Numbered from the stretch's first letter, positions 24,960-34,616 are shown. The stretch: 64,000 nucleotides of DNA from CAYYMH01 sp964472785 (GCA_964472785.1 CAYYMH010000003.1:62001-126000); one strand, 5' to 3'. The notes: generated from the letters alone by a model not told the origin. Program-made: numbers and translations.

Positions 24960-25478
24960 ATGAAACAAGCGGAGACAATTACCGACCTGTCGCGGGTGGA
25001 GTTGCTGGAGTTAGTTCGTATCTATGCAAAAAACTGGCTGGCGCATGATGGCTGTTGGTTTCTGTCGGCTGAACAAAAGTACGACATGCCGACTGCTATC
25101 GAACTCGATACAGAGAGCTGGCGGAAATTCACTGTTATTGAAGCAAAACGATTGATCGCTTTTTTGGAATTGGGGAAAAATTCCGGAATCCAGGGCTTGC
25201 AAAAAGCACTTCGGTTCAGATTGTATGCCTCGCTGAATGAGGATGAAATTTATGTTGATGAAAATAGTTTGGAGTATCGGGTCAAAACCTGCCGGGTTCA
25301 GGCGGCACGCCGAAAAAAAGGATTGGCTGATTTCCCCTGCAAATCAGTGGGGCTTGTCGAATACGGATTGTTCGGGGAAACGATTGACGAGCGGTTTCAA
25401 ATGGAGTGCATCAGTTGTCCGCCGGAGATAACGAATCCGGATTATCATTGTATCTGGCGTTACAATTTGAAAATATGA
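24960..25478 (+). CDS. DUF6125-like conserved cytosolic protein
   Basis: A 172-residue protein without signal or membrane segment. The motifs NWLAHDGCWFL, AIELDTESWRKFTVIEA and CRVQAARRKKG, plus cysteines in FPCKS and CISCPPE, match my recollection of DUF6125 family proteins, which have no assigned activity. The Cys/His content might allow metal or cofactor binding. The start ATG 24960 follows GGAG at a good distance; the longer frame from 24933 has no ribosome binding site. It lies alone between the mutase and the second carboxylase set. Confidence 0.6.
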   Translation: MKQAETITDLSRVELLELVRIYAKNWLAHDGCWFLSAEQKYDMPTAIELDTESWRKFTVIEAKRLIAFLELGKNSGIQGLQKALRFRLYASLNEDEIYVDENSLEYRVKTCRVQAARRKKGLADFPCKSVGLVEYGLFGETIDERFQMECISCPPEITNPDYHCIWRYNLKI

Positions 25479-25918
25479 TGTTGTCTGCTCTTCTTAAATG
25501 TTACTCGTCGGCTCAATAGACGCACCAACGTTTCGAATGCGATTTTTATATTGATTGCATTTGTTGCCGAAAATAATTTCAGTGCCTGTTTAGTCCACTT
25601 GATCGTGGTAGTCTTTAAACTAATGTGCTGGTACTGTTCTTTAAAAACAATCGCATTTGGTTCTGTCGTTTCAGAGTGAACTCAGCGTGTACCGCTGCCG
25701 GAACCGGAGAATTTTTCAAAAAATATTTTATGACAGAATAATTAAACGGCAGAATGATTGATTTTTAATGAGTTAATTATTCTACCGAAAAATCATTCTG
25801 CCAATGATCTTTAAACTGAGTTTTAAAAGCAAAATAAATTCAAATAATTATTTCAAGGTAAGTTATGCCTACTAACAATATGATTGATGAATAATTTAGG
25901 AAATAAATAATTTTATAC
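25479..25918. other. long intergenic region with decayed antisense frame
   Basis: This gap holds an inverted repeat (25748-25802) and a promoter at its right end. On the minus strand, about 25690 down to 25485, one frame stays open for roughly 65 codons and has protein-like composition (AIVFKEQYQHI, IAFETLVRLLSRRV), but with no start codon, ribosome binding site or recognised family. It may be a gene remnant. Confidence 0.3.
25748..25802. repeat. 12-bp inverted repeat
   Basis: GGCAGAATGATT (25748-25759) is repeated exactly in inverse as AATCATTCTGCC (25791-25802) around a 31-base AT-rich spacer. It could form a hairpin on either strand. No T run follows, so a terminator is unlikely; a small mobile or regulatory repeat is more plausible. 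Confidence 0.75.
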
Positions 25919-25946
25919 TTGACAAAACAACATTTTTTTTTATACT
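25919..25946 (+). promoter_or_regulatory. sigma70-type promoter of the second carboxylase set
   Basis: A perfect TTGACA at 25919-25924 and TATACT at 25941-25946 are separated by 16 bases; an overlapping TATAAT at 25946-25951 is further away. The predicted start is about 25 bases before ATG 25977. This is the clearest protein-gene promoter in the window. Confidence 0.65.
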
Positions 25947-25976
25947 ATAATCTATTACAAAAAACGGAAATTAACT

Positions 25977-27527
25977 ATGACAGTTGACCCAAAATTAAAC
26001 AAATTATACACGCTGAGAAAACAGGCGCTGCTCGGCGGCGGAAAAGAACGTATCGACACTCAACATAAAAAAGGTAAACTCACCGCCCGCGAGCGCATCG
26101 ATTTATTGCTGGACGAGGGCAGCTTTGTGGAGCTGGATATGTTCGTTCGACATCGCTGCAAAGACTTTGGTTTGGATCGGGAAAGCTATCCGGGGGACGG
26201 TGTTGTTACCGGCTACGGCACTATTGATGGTCGAAAAATGTTTATTTTTAGTCAGGATTTTACAATTTTTGGTGGTTCGCTCTCCGAATCTTACGCGAAG
26301 AAAATCTGTAAAATCATGGACCTGGCATTAAAACTAGGCGCGCCAGTGATTGGTATCAACGATTCCGGCGGTGCGCGAATTCAGGAAGGTGTCGATAGTC
26401 TGGGCGGCTATGCGGAAATTTTTCTCCGCAATACACTCTGTTCAGGGGTAATTCCACAAATAAGTATCGTTGCCGGGCCTTGCGCCGGTGGCGCTGTATA
26501 TTCGCCAGCAATTACCGATTTTGTTTTTATGGTTAAAAATACAAGTTACATGTTTGTGACCGGACCAAATGTGGTCAAAACCGTTACTCACGAGACGGTC
26601 AGCTTTGAAGATCTTGGTGGTGCCAATACGCATAGTTCAAAAAGCGGCGTTGCTCATTTCGCCTGCGACGATGAAATCAAAGCCTTTGATAACGTGCGTC
26701 AACTGCTCAGTTATGTTCCATTGAATAATATCGACGATCCACCATTTCTCGAAACCACCGATCCGATAGATCGGGCTGAAGAAGAGCTAAATTCACTGGT
26801 GCCGCATAATCCTAACAAACCCTATGACATGAAAGAAATTATCCGGAGGATAGTTGATGATGGAAATTTCTTTGAAATCCAATCGGGATGGGCGCAAAAT
26901 ATCGTTATCGGATTCGCCAGACTGGGCGGCTTTTCGGTTGGGATTGTTGCTAACCAGCCTGCAGTTCTGGCCGGTGTTCTCGATATCGACTCGTCGTGCA
27001 AAGCCGGCAGGTTTATCCGTTTCTGCGACTGTTTTAACATCCCGATTATTACCTTTGTCGATGTTCCCGGATTTTTACCCGGTACCAGCCAGGAGTTCAG
27101 CGGTATTATCAAACATGGCGCAAAATTGCTTTACGCTTATTGTGAAGCCACAGTCCCCAAAATCACTGTCATTACCCGAAAAGCGTATGGTGGCGCTTAC
27201 GATGTTATGAGCAGCAAACACATACGCGGCGACATTAATCTCGCCTGGCCCTCGGCAGAACTGGCAGTGATGGGTCCCAAAGGCGCGGTTGAGATCATTT
27301 TCAAAAAAGAAATTGCTACCGCTAAAGATCCGGAAAAGGCGCTCAATGAAAAGCTCGAATCGTTCATCAAAGAATTCGCCAATCCTTATAAAGCCGCCGA
27401 GCGTGGCTATCTCGATGATGTCATTGAACCTAAATTTACCCGGCCCAACCTGATCCGATCTTTACAAATTCTTGAGACAAAAAGTGAAGCTAATCCGAGA
27501 AAGAAGCACGGAAATATCCCTTTATAA
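25977..27527 (+). CDS. propionyl-CoA carboxylase-like carboxyltransferase (beta) subunit
   Basis: A 516-residue carboxyltransferase of the PCC/methylmalonyl-CoA carboxyltransferase family. Visible motifs are KGKLTARERIDLLLDEGSF, INDSGGARIQEGVDSLGGY, GPCAGGAVYSPAITDF, FVDVPGFLPGTSQE and AYGGAYDVMSSK. Both CoA- and biotin-side glycine loops are intact and length is typical. It likely carboxylates propionyl-CoA to methylmalonyl-CoA, with the biotin carboxylase and carrier genes downstream. This links to the mutase upstream and to odd-chain/branched-chain acyl-CoA breakdown. Confidence 0.92.
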   Translation: MTVDPKLNKLYTLRKQALLGGGKERIDTQHKKGKLTARERIDLLLDEGSFVELDMFVRHRCKDFGLDRESYPGDGVVTGYGTIDGRKMFIFSQDFTIFGGSLSESYAKKICKIMDLALKLGAPVIGINDSGGARIQEGVDSLGGYAEIFLRNTLCSGVIPQISIVAGPCAGGAVYSPAITDFVFMVKNTSYMFVTGPNVVKTVTHETVSFEDLGGANTHSSKSGVAHFACDDEIKAFDNVRQLLSYVPLNNIDDPPFLETTDPIDRAEEELNSLVPHNPNKPYDMKEIIRRIVDDGNFFEIQSGWAQNIVIGFARLGGFSVGIVANQPAVLAGVLDIDSSCKAGRFIRFCDCFNIPIITFVDVPGFLPGTSQEFSGIIKHGAKLLYAYCEATVPKITVITRKAYGGAYDVMSSKHIRGDINLAWPSAELAVMGPKGAVEIIFKKEIATAKDPEKALNEKLESFIKEFANPYKAAERGYLDDVIEPKFTRPNLIRSLQILETKSEANPRKKHGNIPL

Positions 27528-27574
27528 TTATAAAATTGCAGATCGTTGGATCAACTGAGGTCAGGATAATTGAT

Positions 27575-29071
27575 ATGTTCAAAAAAATATTAATCGCTAA
27601 CCGTGGAGAAATTGCCGTCCGAGTCATGCGCGCTTGCAAGGAAATGGGCATTGCCACTGTTGCTATTTTTTCTGATATTGATCGCAGCGCGCAACACGTG
27701 AGCTATGCGGACGAAGCCTATCATATTGGCAAATCACCGGCTGGCGAAAGCTATCTGTCGATCAAAAAAATCATCGACGTTGCGCTCAAATCCCATGCCG
27801 ATGCGGTTCACCCGGGTTATGGGTTTCTGGCAGAAAATCCGCGGTTTGCTGATGCAGTGGAAAAGCATGGTTTGAAATTCATCGGTCCTGACGTGGATAC
27901 AATTCGATTGTTAGGGGATAAAATTACTGCCCGGGAACTGATGGAAAAAGCTGGCGTTCCGATAGTCCCCGGAATAAAAAAGCCGGTCAAAAACAGCGCC
28001 GATGCCCATAACGCGGCAATAAAAATTGGATATCCATTGCTGTTAAAAGCTGCTGCCGGTGGCGGAGGCAAAGGAATGCGAATCGTCAGTTCAAAAAAGG
28101 AGTTGGATGGATTATTTAAGATGGCTCAATCCGAGGCTCGCTCTGCTTTTGGCGATGACCGGATTTACATTGAAAAATATCTCCAGAATCCTCGGCATAT
28201 CGAGATACAGATATTAGCCGATAAATACGGTAATATCATTCATCTTGGTGAACGTGAGTGCTCAATTCAGCGGCGCCATCAAAAAGTGATCGAAGAGTCT
28301 CCATCGCCGATCGTTGATCCCGGAATGCGGCAAGTGATGGGACAAACGGCGATTCAAGCGGCTAAAGCATCCAAATACATCAATGCCGGAACCGTAGAGT
28401 TTCTGGTTGATCAAGATAAACAGTTCTATTTTCTCGAGGTTAACACCCGGCTGCAGGTTGAACATCCGGTAACAGAAATGGTAACCGGCATCGATCTGGT
28501 ACGGGAACAGTTGCTCATTGCCAGCGGAGAAAAACTCAGCTCTCAACAGAATCAAATTGAGGTGAATGGTAGCGCCATCGAATGTCGAATTTACGCCGAA
28601 GACCCCAACAATAATTTTCTTCCATCGAGCGGGCGAATTCAAAACTACCGCGAGCCCGCCGGTCCCGGAATTCGTGTGGATTCCGGTTTTACTAAAGGCG
28701 ATTCGATCTCTATTTACTACGACCCATTGATCGCCAAGCTTGTTGCCTGGGGGGAAATTAGGGAGCGAGCGATCCAACGGATGAAACGCGCGCTGGATGA
28801 ATATGTTATCACCGGCATCAAAACCGTGATCCCGTTTCTTAAACTGGTGATGGATCATGCTGATTTTCAAGCCGGTTCAATTTCGACACATTTTATCGAA
28901 GAACAGATGAGCCAGTCGGTAACGCCAACTTCTGTCGCTGATGAAGATTTGAAAGCAATGGCAATCTTGAGCTGTCTGATGAATTTTCAAAATAAAAACA
29001 AAACAAAAACGCTCCAAAAACGAATCGATAAGCAAAATTGGAAAACTGTTAACCGGCAGTTGAATTTGTGA
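27575..29071 (+). CDS. biotin carboxylase subunit of propionyl-CoA-type carboxylase
   Basis: A biotin carboxylase of about 498 residues with FKKILIANRGEIAVRVMRA, KAAAGGGGKGMRI, ECSIQRRHQKVIEESPSP and EVNTRLQVEHPVTEM. It is the closer match of the two in this window to standard AccC/PccA enzymes. A C-terminal tail of about 50 residues beyond the usual end carries no carrier domain. I chose ATG 27575 (MFKKILIANRG) over TTG 27536; the extra N-terminal residues are unlike the family. It follows the beta subunit by 47 bases, in the same operon. Confidence 0.9.
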   Translation: MFKKILIANRGEIAVRVMRACKEMGIATVAIFSDIDRSAQHVSYADEAYHIGKSPAGESYLSIKKIIDVALKSHADAVHPGYGFLAENPRFADAVEKHGLKFIGPDVDTIRLLGDKITARELMEKAGVPIVPGIKKPVKNSADAHNAAIKIGYPLLLKAAAGGGGKGMRIVSSKKELDGLFKMAQSEARSAFGDDRIYIEKYLQNPRHIEIQILADKYGNIIHLGERECSIQRRHQKVIEESPSPIVDPGMRQVMGQTAIQAAKASKYINAGTVEFLVDQDKQFYFLEVNTRLQVEHPVTEMVTGIDLVREQLLIASGEKLSSQQNQIEVNGSAIECRIYAEDPNNNFLPSSGRIQNYREPAGPGIRVDSGFTKGDSISIYYDPLIAKLVAWGEIRERAIQRMKRALDEYVITGIKTVIPFLKLVMDHADFQAGSISTHFIEEQMSQSVTPTSVADEDLKAMAILSCLMNFQNKNKTKTLQKRIDKQNWKTVNRQLNL

Positions 29072-29193
29072 CAGATTAATAAGAATCAGTTATTATTGCA
29101 GACTTATATTCAAGCGCAGAGAAAAGCGATCACCGAAAAAGCGAGAAGAACTCAGAGAAAAGATGAAAGAGGCTTTACCCTGAATTATTCATA

Positions 29194-29340
29194 CGCCACA
29201 AAATCTCGAAGACACAAAGGCACACAACGTAATGAAAATATAAAGTTTGGAAGGCAAAGGAGATTAATCGACTCAGAATATTTTTTATGAATGCTGCTTT
29301 CACAACTTTGTGATTCTTCGTGACTTGGTGCCTTGGTGGC
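29194..29340. repeat. MITE-like inverted-repeat element
   Basis: Left arm 29194-29225 (CGCCACAAAATCTCGAAGAC, then ACAAAGGC) and right arm about 29305-29340 (ACTTTGTGATTCTTCGTGAC, then CTTGGTGGC) are degenerate inverted copies. They enclose about 80 bases without a gene. The same GCCAC/AAGAC-type motif recurs at 36655-36868 and 63805-63954. The rest of the 29072-29430 gap shows nothing else. Confidence 0.55.
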
Positions 29341-29430
29341 AAGATTTATGAATTAAACAGGTTACACAATTTGCGTCTTGTTGAGAAAATAAATCATCAT
29401 GGTGGCGCAGAGAAGGAAGAGGGGTTGAAT

Positions 29431-29940
29431 ATGAAATATCTTTCGACAATCGGCGACAACGAATACGAGATCATTTTAACACAAACCGAAGATGGTCATT
29501 TTACCGCTGAATTGAACGATGAAATCCTACCGCTGCAAACTCTGAAAACCGATGGTCAACACACGCTAACAGCACTTATCGGCAACAGACCTTATGAACT
29601 GGAAATCCAAAAAAATCAAACTGATTATCTGATCCACTATCATGGCAGCGATTTCAAAATAAGAGTCGAGGACGAGCGATTGCTGCTGTTAAAAAAGCAT
29701 ACGCAACTGGTTTCGCCCGGCGAACAATTCAAAGAAATCAATGCTCCGATGCCAGGATTAGTCGTCTCGATCGATGTGTCGGTGGGACAAAAAATCAAAA
29801 CCGGCGAGGGATTACTGGTATTTGAGGCGATGAAAATGGAGAATGAAATCAGAGCACCTTTTGATGGTAAAGTGAAGGAGATATTTGTTTCCGAAAAAGC
29901 GCCCGTCGAAAAGGGACAAAAATTGATATTGTTAGAGTAA
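29431..29940 (+). CDS. biotin carboxyl carrier subunit (PCC type)
   Basis: A protein of about 169 residues: an N-terminal beta region (about 1-95) and a C-terminal biotinyl domain with INAPMPGLVVSIDV and FEAMKMENEIRAP, the canonical AMKM motif with biotinylated Lys. It completes the beta-alpha-carrier order of the carboxylase at 25977-29071. ATG 29431 is preceded by GAGGGG; the longer frame back to 29320 lies in the repeat element and is not credible as coding. The gap from the biotin carboxylase is caused by the inserted repeat. Confidence 0.88.
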   Translation: MKYLSTIGDNEYEIILTQTEDGHFTAELNDEILPLQTLKTDGQHTLTALIGNRPYELEIQKNQTDYLIHYHGSDFKIRVEDERLLLLKKHTQLVSPGEQFKEINAPMPGLVVSIDVSVGQKIKTGEGLLVFEAMKMENEIRAPFDGKVKEIFVSEKAPVEKGQKLILLE

Positions 29941-30005
29941 TCCTACTTTTGTCAACGCATGTTATCCATTTTTTGCTACCGGACTTTTAAACAATTAATT
30001 TTACT

Positions 30006-30106
30006 GCCAACGATGTGTACAGATCAATTCTGATTTTAAAGAATTTGCAATACATATTCTTCAAATTGTAGAACATATCTGTAAAAATCTGTGTTAAACC
30101 GTGGCA
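30006..30106. repeat. degenerate inverted-repeat element
   Basis: The left arm (GCCAACGATGTGTACAGATC, from 30006) and right arm (ATCTGTGTTAAACCGTGGCA, ending about 30106) are degenerate inverted copies of the GCCACGGATT-ACACAGAT motif. They fill most of the gap between the carrier gene and the GH1 gene. No gene inside. Confidence 0.45.
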
Positions 30107-30145
30107 AGAAGAAAATGTTTTTTTAAAAATAGCTGAAAGGATGTT

Positions 30146-31537
30146 ATGAAAAATTTTCCGAAGGATTTTGTATGGGGCTGCGCCACCTCTGCTTACCAAA
30201 TTGAAGGTGCCTGGAACGAGGACGGAAAAGGACCGTCGATCTGGGACGCGTTTTCAATGATTCCGGGTAAAATAGATAATAACGATACAGGCCAGATTGC
30301 AAGTGACCACTATCATTATTGGAATGAAGATGTCGAATTGATGGCAACGCTGGGATTAAAAGCATATCGTTTTTCCTTTGCCTGGTCACGTATCCTGCCT
30401 CATGGACGCGGAAAAGTCAATCCAAAGGGCATTGATTTCTATTCAAAGCTTATCGATTCGCTACTTGAAAAGGGAATCCAACCCTGGGGCACATTGTTTC
30501 ACTGGGACCTGCCGCTGTCAATTCAGCTTGAGAAAGACGGATTGCTTAATCCTGAAATAATGAATGCTTTTACAGAATATGCGGATGTGTGTTTTCATCA
30601 TTTCGGAGATCGGATAAAGAACTGGTTGACACTGAACGAACCGTACGTTTATTCCCTTCTTGGACATGGACTTGGAGTGATGGCGCCAGGGCGGAAATCC
30701 AGAATTGAACCTTATCTTGTGGGGCATCATTCTTTGTTGTCTCATGCCAACATGGTGGCACGCTACCGTGAGAAATACCAGCACAAACAAAACGGCAAAA
30801 TCGGTTTGGCGCTGAACTGTGATTGGCGTGAACCACTCACCGATAAACCTGAAGATGTGGCGGCTGCTCAGCGGGCATTGGAATTTTACTTGGGTTGGTT
30901 TGCTGACCCGATATTTTTGGGCGATTATCCCGAATCAATGAAACAAAGACTTGGTGAGCGACTTCCTGCCTTTAGTGAAGCTGAGATAGAATTAGTGCAA
31001 GGCTCGGCAGATTTTTTTGGACTGAATCATTACACGACTCACTATGCAGAGGCGTCCGGGGATAAGAATATAGGTACCAGACCTGAGCAAAATGCAGGGT
31101 TTGCAGAAGATCAACAAGTTAAATTGAACTCTGATCCAAAGTGGGAGAGAACCAAAATGGGCTGGAATGTGGTTCCGTCCGGCATCAGAAAATTACTGCA
31201 CTGGATCGACAAGCGGTGTCATCAACCCGATATTTTTATTACGGAAAATGGCTGTGCTTTTGATGACAAAGTTGAAAACGGGAAGGTCAATGATCCGCTC
31301 AGAATTGCTTATCTCCAGTCCTATATCTCAGAATGCCACAGAGCAATCACCGAAGGTGTGAAATTGAAATCATATTTCCTCTGGTCGTTGCTGGATAACT
31401 TTGAATGGATGTACGGCTTCTCAAAACGGTTTGGTATCCATTACGTGGATTACGAAACAGGAAAAAGGATACCAAAACAATCAGCTTTCTGGTACAGGGA
31501 TGTTATTAGATCAAACGGAATTGCATCGAGTGATTAA
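30146..31537 (+). CDS. GH1 beta-glucosidase
   Basis: A 463-residue family 1 glycoside hydrolase. It starts FPKDFVWGCATSAYQIEGA and has the acid/base glutamate in TLNEPYV (E165) and the nucleophile in ITENGCAF (E367), both intact. FLWSLLDNFEWMYGF near the C-terminus is typical. There is no signal peptide, so it is cytosolic and would hydrolyse imported beta-glucosides or related oligosaccharides. GAAAGGA precedes ATG 30146. It opens the carbohydrate half of the window, ahead of the rhamnose genes. Exact sugar specificity cannot be read. Confidence 0.93.
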   Translation: MKNFPKDFVWGCATSAYQIEGAWNEDGKGPSIWDAFSMIPGKIDNNDTGQIASDHYHYWNEDVELMATLGLKAYRFSFAWSRILPHGRGKVNPKGIDFYSKLIDSLLEKGIQPWGTLFHWDLPLSIQLEKDGLLNPEIMNAFTEYADVCFHHFGDRIKNWLTLNEPYVYSLLGHGLGVMAPGRKSRIEPYLVGHHSLLSHANMVARYREKYQHKQNGKIGLALNCDWREPLTDKPEDVAAAQRALEFYLGWFADPIFLGDYPESMKQRLGERLPAFSEAEIELVQGSADFFGLNHYTTHYAEASGDKNIGTRPEQNAGFAEDQQVKLNSDPKWERTKMGWNVVPSGIRKLLHWIDKRCHQPDIFITENGCAFDDKVENGKVNDPLRIAYLQSYISECHRAITEGVKLKSYFLWSLLDNFEWMYGFSKRFGIHYVDYETGKRIPKQSAFWYRDVIRSNGIASSD

Positions 31538-31730
31538 TTTATTTTTTCTCTAACTGGCTTTTTCCACATTACTGAAAGGAATTATGTGAGCCTGCACTTT
31601 ATTGATCTGACAATTGTTTTAAAGAAAACCTGTTATGATAAACTGGATTAGCAAATGTAATTTTTTTGATCTTGAATAATTTTAAAGATGTTCTTTGTCT
31701 CATAAAAATTTATAGAAATTAAGGATGAAA

Positions 31731-33212
31731 ATGAGTGCTTACGTCGCCATAGATTTAGGCGCTGAAAGCGGAAGAATTATCCTGGGGAGATTGGAAAATA
31801 ATCAGTTGCATTTGGAAGAAATTCACCGTTTTCCCAATGGTCCGATTGAACATCAAAACAGTCTCAGGTGGAACACCAATCGAATCTGGAAAGAGATTTT
31901 ACATGGTCTTTCGCAGGCATATTCCCGTTGTTCGTCGATCGAAAGTATGGGTGTCAATACCTGGGGTGTGGACTTTGTGCTTTTGGACAAGCAGGGAAAC
32001 ATGTTGGGTTCGCCATATCATTACCGTGATTCGCGCACGGATAGTATTATGGAAGAAGTGTTTCGCATTATCCCCAAAAAAGAATTGTATCAATTGACCG
32101 GCATTCAGACATTGCAATTTAACTCATTGTTTCAGTTAATGGCGTTTCGCAAGCAGCACCCGGAATTGTTCAATCAAATCCACCGGTTCTTGTTTATGCC
32201 GGATTGGATTAATTATCAATTGACCGGCAAATTGTACAATGAATACACCATTGCCAGCACCTCACAGATGATGGACATGCGCAGTGGAAAATATTCAGAA
32301 CGAATACTAAAAAAACTGGAGATTCCAGGTCACATTTTTCCACCGATCATTCAGCCCGGCACATTCATTGGCAATCTGCGTCCGAAAATTGCGTCTCGCT
32401 GCGGTTGTGCAACATTCCCGGTAATTGCCGTTGCCGCACATGATACCGCTTCAGCAGTTGCCGGAACACCGGGAGCAAGTGACAGCAATTGGGCGTATCT
32501 TTCCAGCGGCACCTGGAGTTTGATGGGGATTGAAACGAGTGATGTTGTGATTAATGAGCAGACGAATTCACTTCAACTGACCAACGAAGGTGGTGTTGAG
32601 GGCACAATCCGATTGCTGAAGAATATCATGGGATTGTGGCTGGTGCAGGAGTGCAGGCGAGACTGGGAAAAACAGGGAAATGCTTACAGCTACAGCGAGC
32701 TGACAGAGCTGGCAGAGCTGGCAGAAAAAACTCAACCATTTGCCGCTTTCATCAATGTCGAGGATCAGGCATTTTTCAGTCCCGGAAATATGGATGATCG
32801 GCTTCGGGATTATCTCTTTAAAACAGGTCAGCAAAATGATTTCAATCACGGACAGATGATTCGAATTATTTTGGAAGGAATGGCGTATCGCTACAGCGAG
32901 ATACTCCACCAAATTGAAAAAGTTGCCGGGAATGAGATTGAAGTGTTGCATGTCGTTGGTGGCGGTTCTCAAAACCAACTGCTGAATCAGTTGACTGCAG
33001 ATGCCACGGGCAAAAAAGTGATCAGCGGACCCATTGAGGCGACCATCTGTGGAAACGTTTTGATGCAGGCATTGGCACAACACAAGATTGATTCGCTTAA
33101 TCAGATCAGATCCATTATCCGGAAATCGTTTGATTTTACCATGTATTTTCCGTGTGAACATGAGGTTTGGCAAGAGATGCGTCAAAACTATCATAAAATT
33201 TACAGTCATTGA
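31731..33212 (+). CDS. rhaB: rhamnulokinase
   Basis: A FGGY-family sugar kinase of about 493 residues. AYVAIDLGAESGRIILG is the phosphate-binding N-terminus typical of rhamnulokinases (DLGAESGR). MGVNTWGVDFVLLD, AAHDTASAVAGTPG, YLSSGTWSLMG and VVGGGSQNQLLNQLTAD are also present. It phosphorylates L-rhamnulose to rhamnulose 1-phosphate. I chose ATG 31731 because AAGG lies six bases upstream; ATG 31725 is an alternative. Rhamnose isomerase follows, so function is well supported. No RhaR-like regulator is in the window. Confidence 0.92.
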   Translation: MSAYVAIDLGAESGRIILGRLENNQLHLEEIHRFPNGPIEHQNSLRWNTNRIWKEILHGLSQAYSRCSSIESMGVNTWGVDFVLLDKQGNMLGSPYHYRDSRTDSIMEEVFRIIPKKELYQLTGIQTLQFNSLFQLMAFRKQHPELFNQIHRFLFMPDWINYQLTGKLYNEYTIASTSQMMDMRSGKYSERILKKLEIPGHIFPPIIQPGTFIGNLRPKIASRCGCATFPVIAVAAHDTASAVAGTPGASDSNWAYLSSGTWSLMGIETSDVVINEQTNSLQLTNEGGVEGTIRLLKNIMGLWLVQECRRDWEKQGNAYSYSELTELAELAEKTQPFAAFINVEDQAFFSPGNMDDRLRDYLFKTGQQNDFNHGQMIRIILEGMAYRYSEILHQIEKVAGNEIEVLHVVGGGSQNQLLNQLTADATGKKVISGPIEATICGNVLMQALAQHKIDSLNQIRSIIRKSFDFTMYFPCEHEVWQEMRQNYHKIYSH

Positions 33213-33260
33213 TAATTTTTTATCAAACATTAATTTACAAAGGGAAAACAGGAAGAAGCA

Positions 33261-34529
33261 ATGATTAATGAAAATAAAATAACTCAATTGTATGAACGCG
33301 CCAAAGACAGCTATGCGGAGATTGGAGTAGATACGGAACTGGCGTTGGAAAAACTGGAACGAACGCCGGTCTCACTTCATTGCTGGCAGGCGGATGACGT
33401 GTCCGGCTTTGAGCACCCGGATGCATCGCTCAGCGGCGTTGGGATTCAAGTGACAGGAAATTATCCCGGCAAGGCTCGAAATATTGATGAAATGAGGCAG
33501 GATATGGAAAAGGTCTTCTCATTAATTCCCGGGAATCACAGGTTGAATCTCCACGCGAGTTACGGCGATTTCGGAGGCAAATTTGTAGAGCGGGACGCCA
33601 TTGATCCTGCTCATTTTCAGAGCTGGGTTGACTGGGCAAAACAGATGAAAATCGGTCTTGATTTCAATTCGACCTGTTTTTCTCATCCCAAGGCTGACAC
33701 CGGTTTTACGTTGTCCAGTATGGATGATGCGATCAGAAAATTCTGGATAAATCATGTAAAACAATGCCGCATGATCAGCAATTTCATTGGTGAAGCGCTC
33801 AGAGATGCCTGCATTCATAACATCTGGATTCCGGATGGGTCAAAAGATATTACTGTCAACCGTTTTCAATATCGGACAGTTTTGCAACAATCACTGGATG
33901 AATTATTGAGAGAAAAATATCCGGCAACGAACATGATTGATTCATTAGAAAGTAAGTTGTTCGGTATCGGCAGCGAATCGTTCGTGGTGGGATCTCATGA
34001 GTTTTATCTTGGCTATGCTTTGAAAAATCACAAAATGCTCTGTGTTGACATCGGACATTTTCACCCCACTGAATCCTGCGCAGATAAAGTGTCAGCGCTT
34101 TTTCAATATTTTGATCAATTATTATTTCACGTCACACGAGGTGTGCGCTGGGACAGTGATCATATCGTTATCTTGGATGATGCGGTGCGTTTGTTGATGC
34201 AGGAGATTGTTTGGGCAGACAAGCTGGATAATGCAAAACTGGCGCTGGATTTTTTTGATGCGAGCGTCAACCGGATCGGAGCCTATGTTATCGGGACTCG
34301 TGCGACACAGAAAGCGCTGCTGTTGGCGCTGCTTGATCCCATCGAAAAATTGAGAAATTATGAAAATAATGGACAATATTTCGAGCGGTTGGCACTGCTC
34401 GAAGAAGCGAAATCCATGCCGTTTGGTGCTGTATGGGATTATTATTGTTTCAAAAAAGGCGTACCGCCCGGAACGGAATGGATAAAACAAGTTGAACGGT
34501 ATGAGAATGATGTGCTTTCAAAACGTTAA
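33261..34529 (+). CDS. rhaA: L-rhamnose isomerase
   Basis: A 422-residue protein with the RhaA signature: VSLHCWQADDVSGFE near residue 33, HASYGDFGG, LDFNSTCFSHPKAD, IWIPDGSKD and DIGHFHPTES. These supply the metal-binding Glu/Asp/His set of L-rhamnose isomerase, which converts L-rhamnose to L-rhamnulose. Length is typical of the E. coli-type enzyme. GGAAGAAG lies just before ATG 33261, 48 bases after the kinase gene. With RhaB and the downstream aldolase it forms a rhamnose route that can use sugar released by the GH78 enzyme at 45049. Confidence 0.94.
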   Translation: MINENKITQLYERAKDSYAEIGVDTELALEKLERTPVSLHCWQADDVSGFEHPDASLSGVGIQVTGNYPGKARNIDEMRQDMEKVFSLIPGNHRLNLHASYGDFGGKFVERDAIDPAHFQSWVDWAKQMKIGLDFNSTCFSHPKADTGFTLSSMDDAIRKFWINHVKQCRMISNFIGEALRDACIHNIWIPDGSKDITVNRFQYRTVLQQSLDELLREKYPATNMIDSLESKLFGIGSESFVVGSHEFYLGYALKNHKMLCVDIGHFHPTESCADKVSALFQYFDQLLFHVTRGVRWDSDHIVILDDAVRLLMQEIVWADKLDNAKLALDFFDASVNRIGAYVIGTRATQKALLLALLDPIEKLRNYENNGQYFERLALLEEAKSMPFGAVWDYYCFKKGVPPGTEWIKQVERYENDVLSKR

Positions 34530-34616
34530 TAGAATTTCTGAGTAGTCACTTTTCTTGAATCAAAAATAGCAGAGAAAAGTTAAAGTATTGTCTGTTGATA
34601 AAATTAAGGATACTTT

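Noticed and set aside
29096..29290. 64-codon plus-strand ORF
   Set aside because: Very basic composition is the translation of a repeat arm, not a protein gene.
32568..33287. Long minus-strand ORF of 239 codons
   Set aside because: Exactly antisense to the well-supported rhamnulokinase gene; a codon-bias shadow.
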